Shown one piece after another: positions 26,627 through 36,575 of a DNA stretch of 64,000 nucleotides (positions within the stretch are counted from its first letter, which is position 1; every line of letters begins with the position of its first letter). The stretch spans positions 19,695,501 to 19,759,500 of the forward strand of contig JABWDB010000001.1 in assembly GCA_019614645.1 (NCBI GenBank). Direction: 5' to 3'. A model generated the notes under the pieces. The model was given only the letters and a program-made list of their open reading frames with translations. It had not been told where the DNA came from and did not search any database. The stretch comes from Stratiolaelaps scimitus. Lineage: Eukaryota > Arthropoda > Arachnida > Mesostigmata > Laelapidae. Made by a program: the position numbers and the translations under genes.

Positions 26627-26930
26627 TATGAATCAATTAGGTAATCGCGCTTATCGCGCTGCAAATGTTTCATTTTCCATTCCGCATTCCGCAATTGGGT
26701 AAAATCTCAATCTTGTGCACGGTTGCTGCATCGAATCCAAAGTTCGCGTGCCATTCCCTACAGTATATATAGGTTCGAATAAAAACTGCGTTGTCGGGAT
26801 CTCTCTGGCACCGTAGCCCCTTATTACGAAATAGCCTTATGCCAGATTGCCTTACGTATAAGAATGGCAGGGAATACTTTGTGGCCTCGCAACGACTCGT
26901 TTCCAACACGGGGTATCAACTTGCGACTTC

Positions 26931-26976
26931 TATCGTCAAGTCGCTAAAGCGCCTACCATCGATAGTGCATTAAACG
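26931..26976 (-). repeat. Right inverted-repeat arm of the MITE-like element
   Basis: Mirror copy of the left arm at 26581-26626, 43 of 46 matching. Confidence 0.9.
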
Positions 26977-29746
26977 TTTTTTTCACACGTCATATTACGA
27001 CAATATGACATGAACACAATCGAAGGTGATTACACGGTCCATTGTGCGACGGTGACTGCGAGCTAGCCACTCAGAAGAGCCAGAAATCAAGTGAGAAGAT
27101 ACAATCGTCCCTAATACGAAAAATGTATCGAATCGATTTTATAGTCCCAAAGTGCATCACAGGTCGTTGTCTATTGTTCCGTTCGGAAGGGGGACCGCAG
27201 TTGAAGGAAGACCGCATTCTCTCAGTTCTTTCCCATGGTCGTTTGGTCAGGTGGATGTCACCTCTATTCCGAGGAGCTTCCACTCACTGTGAACCGGCGC
27301 CGGCTCGCCGCTGGTGTCGACACCACAGCGGCGGCTGCTGCTACTACTGCTGCGGCAGCTATCGTCGTTATCAACTCTATCGTAGGACATCTTGGAGGGC
27401 AAGGGGTATTGCTAGTCGACTGCGAGCCTGCATGTTCACCAAGATGGCTATATTATTCATTGCATGTTAACGAGGTTTTGGTCTCTCACTGCTGTACAGT
27501 CGCGTGGGGTAAGCCCACACTCCGCGCTCGTTCCCCTCTGGCGATCGACCTCATGGCCCTCGTGGCACCGCGGAGCCGCTCCGTTCTACTGCGGCCAGCC
27601 GACGTTCAGCCTTTTCGTCGCAGTCGCCCCGAGAACCGAACGCCGTACTATGTGTGTCGCGACAACAACAGCAACAGCAGTAGCAATAGTAGTAGTTGTA
27701 GTAGCAGCAGCATCAGCAGCACCACCATCACCCTAAAATTTTATAACTCTTACTCATCGCTTACTCCTCACCCCATCGTTATCTAGTGTTCGTTCTCACA
27801 TGCCACCCTCCCTTAACGCTTTGCCCGTGAAGCGTTTGGGCCTTAATTGACGGATCAGCCAGAGTTAGCGGACATCGCTCTCTGGTCTTCATTCACCCAG
27901 AGCCAATCCCAAACTCTTGAGGGGGACCCACATGTCCTCGTAGCTATCCCAGTTCCCCTTAGCAGAGTCATGTTTTCCACGACCCGACTAATTGACTACA
28001 GCCCAGTGGCTGGACTTGCCCTACGATGTCAGCCCTGCTATAGTAGCTAGTGCTATGACGCAGCAAGATATGCAGCAGCATTAGTAGCGAGGGCTCCCTG
28101 AAAGGTTGGCAAGATGCGTCCCCCGCACTAATTCTATTGCCATACACCGCACGCTTGCGACCGTTGGAGGACGACCAGTTAGTAAAAGTTCTCTGACTTG
28201 CTCCGCTCGTTTGCCATTTGCTCGAGAAGTTCAGTCAAATTGAATTTACCTACTGTGTCAGGATAATCTTGCGTTAACGAAGCTATTTTCGTTAATTCGT
28301 CTAGACGTCCTTTTCGTATGTGATTGCCTTTTATGATCAGGTTCTGGCAGCTCTGAAAATCGTACTCAATGCCATACTGCTTTTTTTGGCTCTGCTGCGA
28401 TACGATAGTTTACGGTGGCGACCGTCCGTAAGACGCAGAGGTGTGCGTCTCTCCACCACCGCAACTATTAACTACCTAGTTCCATAGGCGATAGCTGGTT
28501 GCTGCTATCGTCTGACTCCACTATGACTGCAACTGGCCCATTAGGCAATGGTCTTCAGCAGGCAGCTTGCCGTGCTCGTAAGTCAGCCGACGAGCAGGTC
28601 TTGTCCACGCAACCAAATCCTATTTTGTTTTTGCCCTCCTCTAGCCTGTACTGCACTCCTGCTGCTGCCGCCGCACCGCCGCCGCCACCACCACCGCTAC
28701 GGGTGCTCGCTCCACCTAACGTGGTCCGCCCGCGCGCCACAGCAAAGACAAAAACAACTAATGAACTGCACAAGCCTCCTGAGGTGGCTCGCGCGGGCGT
28801 TCCGACTGTCTCTCGATCTCAGACGTGACATGGCCAGTCGCATACGCCCGGCGTAGACTGCCGCCCACCCCAACGGTAGCCAGATAGCTGACGACACAGC
28901 TAGTTTATAGGAAAACTTACGCTATAAGTATCTGGCTAAGTCTAGGGCACATTTTTACACATCGTCCCCCTTTTACACAGATACATTAACATGTACATAA
29001 GCGCATACAGAGATACCCAAAGGTTCGCATTTGTACACGCCTAGTCAGCTACAGAGGTAGATGTAAGGATGGAAAAATAACAACTTCTATCCTATCTTCT
29101 ATTAGTAGGTGGCATCCCACGTTGTGTACTTACTGACAGACTGCTTGATGATCTAGGAGTCCGCTAACATTGTTTGCGTTCCCGTTAATTTGGAAATAAT
29201 TCATCATGGGGTTTTCTCGGTAGCGTCACATATAGATTGGTTAATGTTTGCTTTGAAAACGGTAGAAGTCGGTACAAATATATATATATATATGATATGT
29301 TGCTCGATACAGCCGTTATTTGCCAAGCGTGATTCAGGCAGCATCTTGAAGAGCACTTCGGTGAACATACGTAATAAATCGGTGCTTGTTGCTTCGGTCG
29401 TCAACAAATGTGTAAACACTTCCAGGAAGTATTGACGATCCCTCAGTATTTGATGCTGCGCATTTCAGGTCAACTGCCAATGCTTCTATATATACGTGCA
29501 GATATAATATCTGCACGGGACGCCACTTGCCAATTTCCGAATGGGGGCCAATACGGTTTGCCCATTAAAACACCATACTTATCCCTGCCTCTGCACTACA
29601 TCGCTCAAAAGCTACACACACTCAGAGTGGTGGCATATGCATGTGTTTGGTATGACCATGTTAAACAGCCTCGCGACAAAGCAATGGTTTGTGTAGTTTT
29701 GTTGTATCGATACAGATATCCTCCAATCCCCTTACTTTCTTTTTTT

Positions 29747-29747
<1 letters not shown>

Positions 29748-29779
<32 letters not shown>
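29748..29779. repeat. (CT)n tract
   Basis: About 15 CT units with one G interruption, preceded by a T run. Confidence 0.88.
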
Positions 29780-29944
29780 ATCTTTGTCCTCACCTGGCCA
29801 GTCGGGTGGACGCTCTTTGCAACCGACGTACATCACATACATCACACGCAGCCGTCAGCTAGTCACGAGAGAGGGAGCCACTCAACATCAGTGGGGTCAG
29901 TAGGCAGCTGCCTCCTGAATCGGATCGCCTTGGCCTTAGCTTCA

Positions 29945-29974
29945 TTCTCTCTTTCTCTCTCTCTCTCTCTCTCT
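29945..29974. repeat. (CT)n tract
   Basis: About 14 CT units with one TT interruption. Confidence 0.88.
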
Positions 29975-30887
29975 GTCATTCGCCGAAGTCTCAGCTAGCT
30001 ACGGACCGGTGATAACCACATAGAGAGGCACACAAGCCACGCGGCAGCACATCCCTATGCCGCATACAGGAACGGAAAGACGCTGTGTCGATGCCGCCCG
30101 CGGGGGTGAGGGGGGCTCTATCTGGCGAACGGGCAGTTGGGTGGGACTTGGTATGCCATGCGGAAGGCACAGCCCGCCTCGCCTTCGTGGTCTGTCTGGC
30201 TGCCTGCCTGCCTGAAGGCATCCAAAATGCCGTCAGTGGCAGCACCGGCCGTCGTTGAGTTCCCTGCCACCCCGAACGACCACCCGCCCGCCTTTACCGG
30301 CCCCGGCCACCAGAGCCACCAGAGATCGAACACGACACAATAAGGCACAATCGGGGGCAGCAGGCAAATAGGGACAGGCTCGAGTCGGCTAAGGCCAGCA
30401 GCGCTGCTAGGCCGGACACCCGCCGATGACAAATTGCCTCTTTCGCCTGTAATTGAAGCGTTCTTCAATACAATCTATCCAACACGACAATTCGTCGAGA
30501 GCTACACAATAACCGCTTCGTTTGGTTTGTTTCGTTCGTTGCTTGGTCGGTCGGTCGCTTGGTTGGTTGGTTGGCACATAATCGTGAAAGCCACTGACGT
30601 ACTACGGGCGGCCAATGTGGGTAGATTTGTTCGTCGGTGATTGTAGTGAGCCGGCACTTGCAGAAGTGCACATGAAGTTGCGGTTTGAAACGGCACCTAG
30701 CAGAGCGCTAGCTGCGAGAGTAATCGTCGCCGTTGCTGTATCCGTTGCAGTCGGTAGAACAATAATCTCTTCAGGCTCCTTTGCCACCCTCGTGGTATAT
30801 AGCTGGATGTACCGCTGTTGGGGTTATGGCCAACGGCCAACACTAGGCGCGGATGCTCCCGTGACTAACGTCCAATGGAGACTTCTG

Positions 30888-30906
30888 CTGCTGCTGCTGC
30901 TGCTGT
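30888..30906. repeat. (CTG)n tract
   Basis: Six CTG units within the giant intron. Confidence 0.88.
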
Positions 30907-31033
30907 TAGAAGCATAGCGCTTAGCGAGTAGCGCACTCGCCGGAGGAACAGGGGGCGACGGGAGGGTGTTGGGTCGGACTCTTCATAAGCATAAGCCTAT
31001 CAGACGAGACCGCTGCGGCTGGCACGGTAGGAG

Positions 31034-31054
31034 CTGGCGGCGGCGGCGGCGGCG
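31034..31054. repeat. (GGC)n tract
   Basis: About six GGC units followed by TGGCGG. Confidence 0.85.
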
Positions 31055-31820
31055 GCTGGCGGTGAGGAGCAGCTCAGTTGGCTGACTCCACATGGCGGTC
31101 GGCTCCCTGCTGAGCCTATCTGCAACTCTTATTGATGCATACGGCTGATGTAGCGGCGCAGTTAGCCGTCAAAGCGCGAGACTGCACGGCCCGCGTCTGC
31201 ATAGCCGCCGCCGCAGCCGGCGAGAACGGGATATAGAGACAGTGCTAGATGGTCGACTACCAACCTGGGGGCAGTCAGAGGTCGGAGAGGGTGAAGAGCG
31301 CTGTCGACGAGCGCCAACCAGCGAGACAGGAGCGGGTGATCGGTGGGAGCAAGTGTGAGGGGACATGCGGATTGTGGGGGTAGGTTGGGTAGGGTAAAAA
31401 GTGCGTGAGGTCGTTCATAACATTCGCCTTTGGCCGCTGCCCTGGCCTGGCCGGCTGGCCCTCAACTGGCTCGCCGGCGCAGCCGTTGTCAGCGGCCGGT
31501 AGGTCTATAACATTTGCATAGAACTCCACTGTGGTCAGTGCTGTGTATGTGTGTGTGCGTCACTTCGGCTTGTTCGTTGCAAAAGAGAGCTGCAAGCGAG
31601 CAGCAGAGAATGGTATAGGCAGTGAAATAGAGTCATAGAGAAGGAGCCGGCAAGAGACATGAAGTCAGGCTCACTGCTGCATGGCGATGACCAAGACGAA
31701 GGGTAGGATGAGGAATAACGGCAATGGAGGCTGCAGGAGGCGCTGACACGGTCGGCGTTGCTGGAAATGCAAAGTGCAGATGCATCATTGGCTCTCGGGC
31801 GGCGTGGCGTTTTTTTTTTG

Positions 31821-31889
31821 AGGCTTCGTCGCTTCGTGCTAAGAGGCACGCACAAGGCTTCGCCGGTTCGTGCTAAGAGGCACGTTGCC
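31821..31889. repeat. 34-bp tandem duplication with hairpin core
   Basis: Two units begin at 31821 and 31855. Over their first 30 bases they differ at only two positions. Each contains CGTGCTAAGAGGCACG, a 5-bp stem (CGTGC/GCACG) with a six-base loop. Confidence 0.85.
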
Positions 31890-32409
31890 ATTTTGATCAA
31901 ATGCGGTGCTTGGTTAGTTACCAACGAAACCGGTGTTCCGCCTGAGCTCGGCACGAAGAACGAACGCCAGTGCTATCGTAAGTAGAACTGGCGAAAAAAA
32001 AATGCGACGCCCACACACACGCTGTCCCGATCCACTGGGTTAGGGTTCTTTGCTATTTTTGCCCATTCATCTGTCTATAACAGTCGGCTGGTCACTGTGA
32101 TCAATCAGTTGATTCTTGAGGAAGAAAGTGACATGCAGTATCTTATTTTCACCATACTCTCGGTTCAATGCCAGCTTATATACACTGCGTGTATAGCAGG
32201 CCTTTCTTTGACTGGGCCGTTCTAAAGATCCCTTTTACTATGTTATCGTACTCGTTGCCTATTGTAGATATCGTTCCGCTTCGAATGGCGTTCTCAACAA
32301 GCGTGAGAATGCTGTAAACGTTTTTATAAATAATGAAAAGCTGCTAAACAGCGAAATATTCGCTCATTGAGTTGTTCCTATAATATTTTTAGGACGACTT
32401 GTAATATAA

Positions 32410-32457
32410 TCTCTAATATATTATTTGTGTTATTCTCTAATATATTACCTGTGTGCC
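32410..32457. repeat. 24-bp tandem duplication
   Basis: TCTCTAATATATTA followed by YYTGTGT occurs at 32410 and again at 32434. Confidence 0.8.
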
Positions 32458-32555
32458 GGCGGAGAAATTAGGTCACTTAGGCTTTTATAAAACAACACAT
32501 TTGTTTTAAATATATCGTAATGTATTTAGTTATTCTAAAAGGAACCAACAAAAAT

Positions 32556-32630
32556 GGGTGCGATACGATAGGGACTTGAATCGCAGGTCTTTCGCTTGCC
32601 AGACCACTGCCCGGCAAGCACAAGCACAGT
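32556..32630 (-). repeat. tRNA-like element just inside the exon A donor
   Basis: On the minus strand, an A-box-like GGGCAGTGGTCTGG is followed by AGACCTGCGATTCAAGTCCC, whose GATTCAAGTCCC resembles a B box. The segment also forms a 7-bp perfect stem, GCTTGCC with GGCAAGC, around 12 bases. It then runs into CACCCATTTTTGTTGG, which is unlike a tRNA acceptor end. It is best read as a SINE head or decayed tRNA pseudogene. It begins about 50 bp after the splice donor of the Ig1 exon. Confidence 0.5.
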
Positions 32631-32679
32631 GTTTATCTTGTTTATAATTCAACCTTGTGTCCTGTGTGAAAACACTAAC

Positions 32680-33024
32680 CTCGTACGTTGAGATGCGCAA
32701 ACCTGGATCGGATCCCCTTGATGCCGTCCATAGCTCCAACCTGACACTGAAAGTCTGCGTCGTCCTCAAGCGTCACGCCGCGTATATGCAGCGTGTAATC
32801 ACCCTCCTCATCGTTACCAACCATCGCATAGCGGGAGAAGCCTGATAGGTTGCGATCGATGCCGAGCCCGAAGCCATCTCGCGTCCATTGCAGAGTGCCC
32901 ACCTTGTTCTCGACGCGGCAAGCGAGCACGACGTCCTCACCAATCGTTGCTACTTTCGACTGCGGCTCAATGGCAAATCGTTGTGGGGGTCTGTTACCCC
33001 GTCGACTGGCGGACGACCATTTAC
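32680..33024 (-). CDS. rst/kirre: Rst/Kirre-family adhesion protein, internal exon with Ig domain 1
   Basis: Internal coding exon of about 115 codons encoding the N-terminal immunoglobulin domain of a Rst/Kirre (KIRREL/Neph) transmembrane adhesion protein. In flies this family acts at the cell surface in myoblast fusion, axon guidance and eye patterning; vertebrate relatives form the kidney slit diaphragm. Visible landmarks in order: QRFAIEPQSKVATIGEDVVL opening strand, first Ig cysteine in LACRV, the tryptophan in GTLQWTRDGFGLG, then RNLSGFSRYAMVGNDEEGDY, the second cysteine in DADFQCQVG, and GIRSRFAHLNV closing strand. NLSG is a possible N-glycosylation site. The acceptor is a pyrimidine-rich tract ending TTGCAG before 33024. 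The donor is GAG|GTTAGT after 32680. Both ends are phase 1. The frame stays open further upstream but has no ATG and runs into the pyrimidine tract, so the signal peptide must be in an earlier exon. Orthology to Rst versus Kirre cannot be decided here. Confidence 0.93.
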
Positions 33025-33674
33025 CTGCAATTGCCGGAAGGAAGAGGTTCGGGGAGCAGACACAATAGGGGTGGGAAGGAATGCGACAAGGCAAAGATAG
33101 CGAATGACGACCGGGGTGGTTGGTGGATTGTGGACGCCGGCGACGCAGGAGATCAAGAGAAGAACGTTAGCGAATAGCCGGTATAGCGTAGACGAGGTTG
33201 GACAGGGTGGGGCGGTAGGGGGCCACGAGAACGGGCAAGGCGCGATCAGTGAACCTTGCCAACAGCGGTACCGCCGACATCGTTCTCTTCGACAGGAAGC
33301 GAGGGGGCATTATGGTATTTATGCGACACTTATAGAACCATTTATCAGCGCCGGCTTGCTGCTTGGCCCAACCACCCAACTATAATACATCTACTACTAC
33401 TACCACTACTAACCAACCAAACCGGTGGCCGATCTTGTCCTGTCCAGCAGATGCTGAGGGTGGAGTCGGTAATTGTATCGCCTCCGGTGCACCTCGGGAA
33501 CGCACCTCGTGGCGGCAACCTTTTGATCGGCCCTTGAGCCACTCGGCTTTCCGTCCGACATTGGTCTATAGTTCAGGGTTTCCTCTCTCTCTTTCTCTCT
33601 CTGGCCCTAATGTCAAGTTGGGGGCACGAAAGGGGCCTAGTATCATGTTCGTTGTAGCCCTAAACACAGAAGGG

Positions 33675-33698
33675 GTGTGTGTGTGTGAGAGAGAGAGA
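33675..33698. repeat. (GT)n(GA)n tract
   Basis: GT units merge into GA units. Confidence 0.85.
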
Positions 33699-35010
33699 AA
33701 CGTCGAAAGATTGGCAGAGTGCCGACGCATCTGCTGACGATTCTTGCTGTTGACGAACAAGCGTGTCTACAGCGTCTTTCGGACGCTAACAGTAGTGGAA
33801 GCAGTCGTAGTTTCAAGTTGTCGTTGTTGTCCTTGAAAGTCAAGAGGTGCGCCGTTGACGTGTAATGGCACCGTTTTCGTTAATTGGATCCACTCTGCTG
33901 CATCAACGAGGCGCTCGGTGGTTGATGCGCTATTAACGGCCCCTCTAGAGCAGCGTGCTATACTGATAGCCGGACTAGCTGGGGGGGTATAGGCAGCTGC
34001 ATTATTTGAATCGGGACAAGACAGAAACGCATTGCGAACTGCCCAACAAGGACAACATTGCGTCTACGGCATAGCTGCTGTGACACCGCCATGTGGCTGT
34101 GTGTGGGAAGCAGCCGCTTACTGGTGTCTGCACTCGAATGCCGAACGCACCGTCAACGCTACGGTGACGCCACCCTGGCTTACGACAAGATGCAGCCTCC
34201 ATCAACGACTATGGCTCGGTCCTCTCGAAGGCTCCTGGTGTTGTTGCCTGCTCGGCATCTGTATCGTTCCCATCCAAAAGTGGAGTTCCCTACCAAAGCG
34301 AAATGACTCGTTGATTGCAAGCGAGCGTTTCTCAACTCGGCTCACCAACTCGATGATGTGCCAAACGTGCGTACAGCGTGTGCACCAGAAGCGACTGGTA
34401 CCGACTCCATCCCGAAGCTCTTTGGAAGACTCGGCTCGTTCCGATTCACCGGCCGCATCGGCTTTGAGCTATTTTTGTGTTACGAAACGCATCTGTTCAT
34501 ATCAGCAAGGTTGATTCGCACGTAGTGAGAATACAGTCGTTCCGGTCACAACTAACCAACTCGGGCTACTGAGTAATGCTGGCTGAGCGTCTAAAACAAT
34601 GTCGGAGGGAACTTACGGGACTGTGTGGCATTGCCGAGTGTTGCCGCAAGTAGAAGACCCAGTAGCAGTGAGGCTTGGAGCCGGGGCCGCGTTGTCGCCT
34701 CCGCCATCCCGGCTCTCTCCCTCATTCGGGACGCGTTCTCGTCTAGAATGGCCTGACAACACCTTGCAGCATGTACAACAGTAATAATATGGACAACGAC
34801 AATTATGAATCAACGTTAGATCACTGTTTTTAGATTGTCACCTATCGACAAACACTTACCTATTATAATATCTATTTCTTAATCTGATTGGTATCTGATA
34901 TGTGTCGGTATCGTGGTGTAATACCAGCCATGTTACCAACAGTATCTGCAGATAGACATACGTGTATGAACAAAAAGATAATCTCACTAGACATAACATC
35001 AATATCGAAA

Positions 35011-35030
35011 CATATATATATATATATATT
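35011..35030. repeat. (TA)n microsatellite
   Basis: About ten AT units, followed by TTTAATTGGG. Confidence 0.88.
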
Positions 35031-35451
35031 TAATTGGGTTATTTAATTAATAAACGTGGGCGACAATTATGTCTGCACTAAAAATCCGATTGCTCTTAGT
35101 TCTCCTGGGGCGGACGATAACTGTTTTCTCTAATTTTGTAGAGAGTTTAATTAAAATTGCGAATGTGAAAAAATGCAGGAAATAAATAGCTTCACTTACG
35201 TCTTCCCTCCCCGTCAACAACCCGCAGCCTACGAATGGTGCGCCGTCATTGGTTCGGGCTCCTGAAAGACAAGATACGCCTTTTATTAGCAAATTACGTA
35301 ATTTCGACCATCTGTTTTCTTCTGCTGTTCGTCGCGAGAGTGAGAGACAGAGGAGTCCGCCGACGGGCGACGTCATTGTTCGCTGTCGAATCACGCCTCG
35401 GCCCATTTCATTTAATTTGCGATGTAGAGTTACCACACAACATGTGTTTGG

Positions 35452-35512
35452 CTCTCTCTCTCTCTCTCTCTGCGCCGGCGTGTCAATCTCTACGTGTGTG
35501 TGTGTGTGTGTG
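35452..35512. repeat. (CT)n and (GT)n pair
   Basis: A CT run at 35452-35471 and a GT run at 35494-35512, separated by GCGCCGGCG-containing sequence. Confidence 0.85.
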
Positions 35513-35881
35513 AGTGAGTGGGTTGCTCGCTGTTTCGTACAACCACCATGTTGGGCACACGACTCGCTAAGGCCACGAATCGACTCTTGCCCTAACCAGG
35601 CCCCCAGACCCTGTTCCGCCATGCAACGCAAATCATGCAATTTCCTTCGCATTGCCCAAGCAAACAGCGCCATGAAGAATGAGATCTCTCGTGCTGTTGA
35701 TGTGAACTTTCTCCTGCTGTGACATGCATTGCACTCTGAGCATCGAGTATCGCGACGTGATCTCTCTCTCGGACAGGGAGCGACGAATCGCTAGACTGAG
35801 TCAGTGATGAACGAAATAGTGACAAACGCTTGTTCACGTGTTTGCGTGACGTTTGTCGAACGCAGAAATATGTACATCTAT

Positions 35882-36031
35882 GTCAGCGCTTAGGTGGCTT
35901 GGACGATTAAGTCTCTGGCTATCGGAAACCGGAAGCTGCAGGTTCGAGCCCCGCTGCGTGACATATAACGAGAGCTTAAGTGTTGCAAAATTGCTTCTCC
36001 TTTAATAAACCAATAATAAAGCCTTTACCTT
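35882..36031 (+). mobile_element. tRNA-derived SINE, copy 1
   Basis: A 150-bp element. The tRNA-like head runs GTCAGCGC, then GGTGGCTTGGACGATTAAGT, and GCAGGTTCGAGCCCCGC with a B-box match (GGTTCGAGCCC). The body reads GAGAGCTTAAG, then AAAATTGC, and ends in an A-rich tail, AATAAACCAATAATAAA. It aligns along its whole length with the minus-strand copy at 56437-56593, which defines the family. Flanks TATGTACATCTAT (35869-35881) and TATGTGCATATAT (36032-36044) match at 11 of 13 positions and abut the element exactly, as expected for a target-site duplication made by LINE machinery. Confidence 0.8.
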
Positions 36032-36555
36032 TATGTGCATATATAGGGGGAAATGGCTAATCGCCCTCATATATTATTTCTATAATTAGATATACTGTTA
36101 TACGGACTCGGCCATCGACGTCATATGATAGATACATCGGCTTACACCTTTCTTCGCCATTTGCCATTGTAGTAGCAAATGCCACTGTCTCTCACCTTCA
36201 TCGAGCAAGAGCAAGCATCAAAATACAAACGATGTTATAACTGGCAGACTCGTTGGGGAGGCTTGGGTGTTTCCGTGTGTGTGTGTCTGTGTGGATCGAA
36301 CTGACAGCGGGTCTAAATCGAAGCAATTGTCCCATCGCGACGGGCGGCTCTCAGGCTAACTAGCTGTGCTTTCGTGCGAACGGCGGCTCCTCCGTGGCCA
36401 GTTTCTTCCTAATGACATGTCAGGAGCCATACCGCATCTTTCCCCTCCTTGGTGGACCTCTGCCCACTACACCACCGTTTGTGCTCCGCGATATCCCATC
36501 CCTCTATTTTCGTTGCCGCGGCTGCTGACGCGGTCGCTGTCGCCGTCGCCGCTCC

Positions 36556-36575
36556 AGCAGCAGCAGCAGCAGCCA
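36556..36575. repeat. (CAG)n tract
   Basis: Six CAG units. Confidence 0.85.

Larger units (their letters stand above)
26577..26984. mobile_element. MITE-like element with about 46-bp terminal inverted repeats
   Basis: The left arm (26581-26626) begins CGTTTAATGCACCATCGATG. The right arm (26931-26976), read on the minus strand, begins CGTTTAATGCACTATCGATG. They match at 43 of 46 positions, ending in TTGACGATA. The arms span 396 bp and enclose about 304 bp with no transposase. The left arm carries an inner palindrome, ACCATCGATGGT. The repeat can be extended a few A/T bases outward. ACACGT then flanks both sides (26571-26576 and 26985-26990) as a possible target-site duplication. A non-autonomous DNA transposon is the simplest reading; the parent superfamily is not evident. 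Confidence 0.72.
26991..32555. other. Intronic GC-rich and trinucleotide-rich sequence, no gene supported
   Basis: Holds CAG/TAG/CAC-type imperfect trinucleotide DNA at 27660-27730 and CCG/CCA runs near 28670-28700. CT tracts lie at 29748-29779 and 29945-29974, (CTG)n near 30888-30906, and (GGC)n near 31034-31054. There is also a 34-bp tandem duplication at 31821-31889. Homopolymer-coding frames such as 27235-27786 come from these repeats. Confidence 0.55.
1991..32679 (-). other. Giant phase-1 intron of the Rst/Kirre gene (about 30.7 kb)
   Basis: The donor is GTTAGT at 32679 and the acceptor is a CTTTCAG at 1997-1991. The two flanking exons encode directly contiguous parts of the protein, so no exon need be missing between them. 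The intron holds a non-LTR relic, a mariner relic, a MITE-like element, two tRNA-like elements, many microsatellites and one unassigned exon-like open frame pair at 16.16-17.12 kb. Remaining intervals are annotated separately. Confidence 0.85.
33025..35868. other. Sequence upstream of the Ig1 exon, no gene seen
   Basis: Probably the 3' part of the intron that precedes exon A. The pyrimidine tract adjoining 33025 is the acceptor region. GT and GA runs lie at 33675-33698. There are TA at 35011-35030, CT at 35452-35471 and GT at 35494-35512. Overlapping open frames on both strands (32.9-33.7 kb and 34.0-34.5 kb) have no recognised motif. Confidence 0.6.

Noticed and set aside
32950..33156. Minus frame reading YLCLVAFLPTPIVSAP, like a signal peptide just above the Ig1 exon
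   Set aside because: It is in a different frame from the Ig domain and is encoded by the pyrimidine tract of the splice acceptor.
36295..36365. GGATCGAACTGACAGC segment considered as a third tRNA-like head
   Set aside because: The B-box match is incomplete and no A box or alignable SINE body follows.
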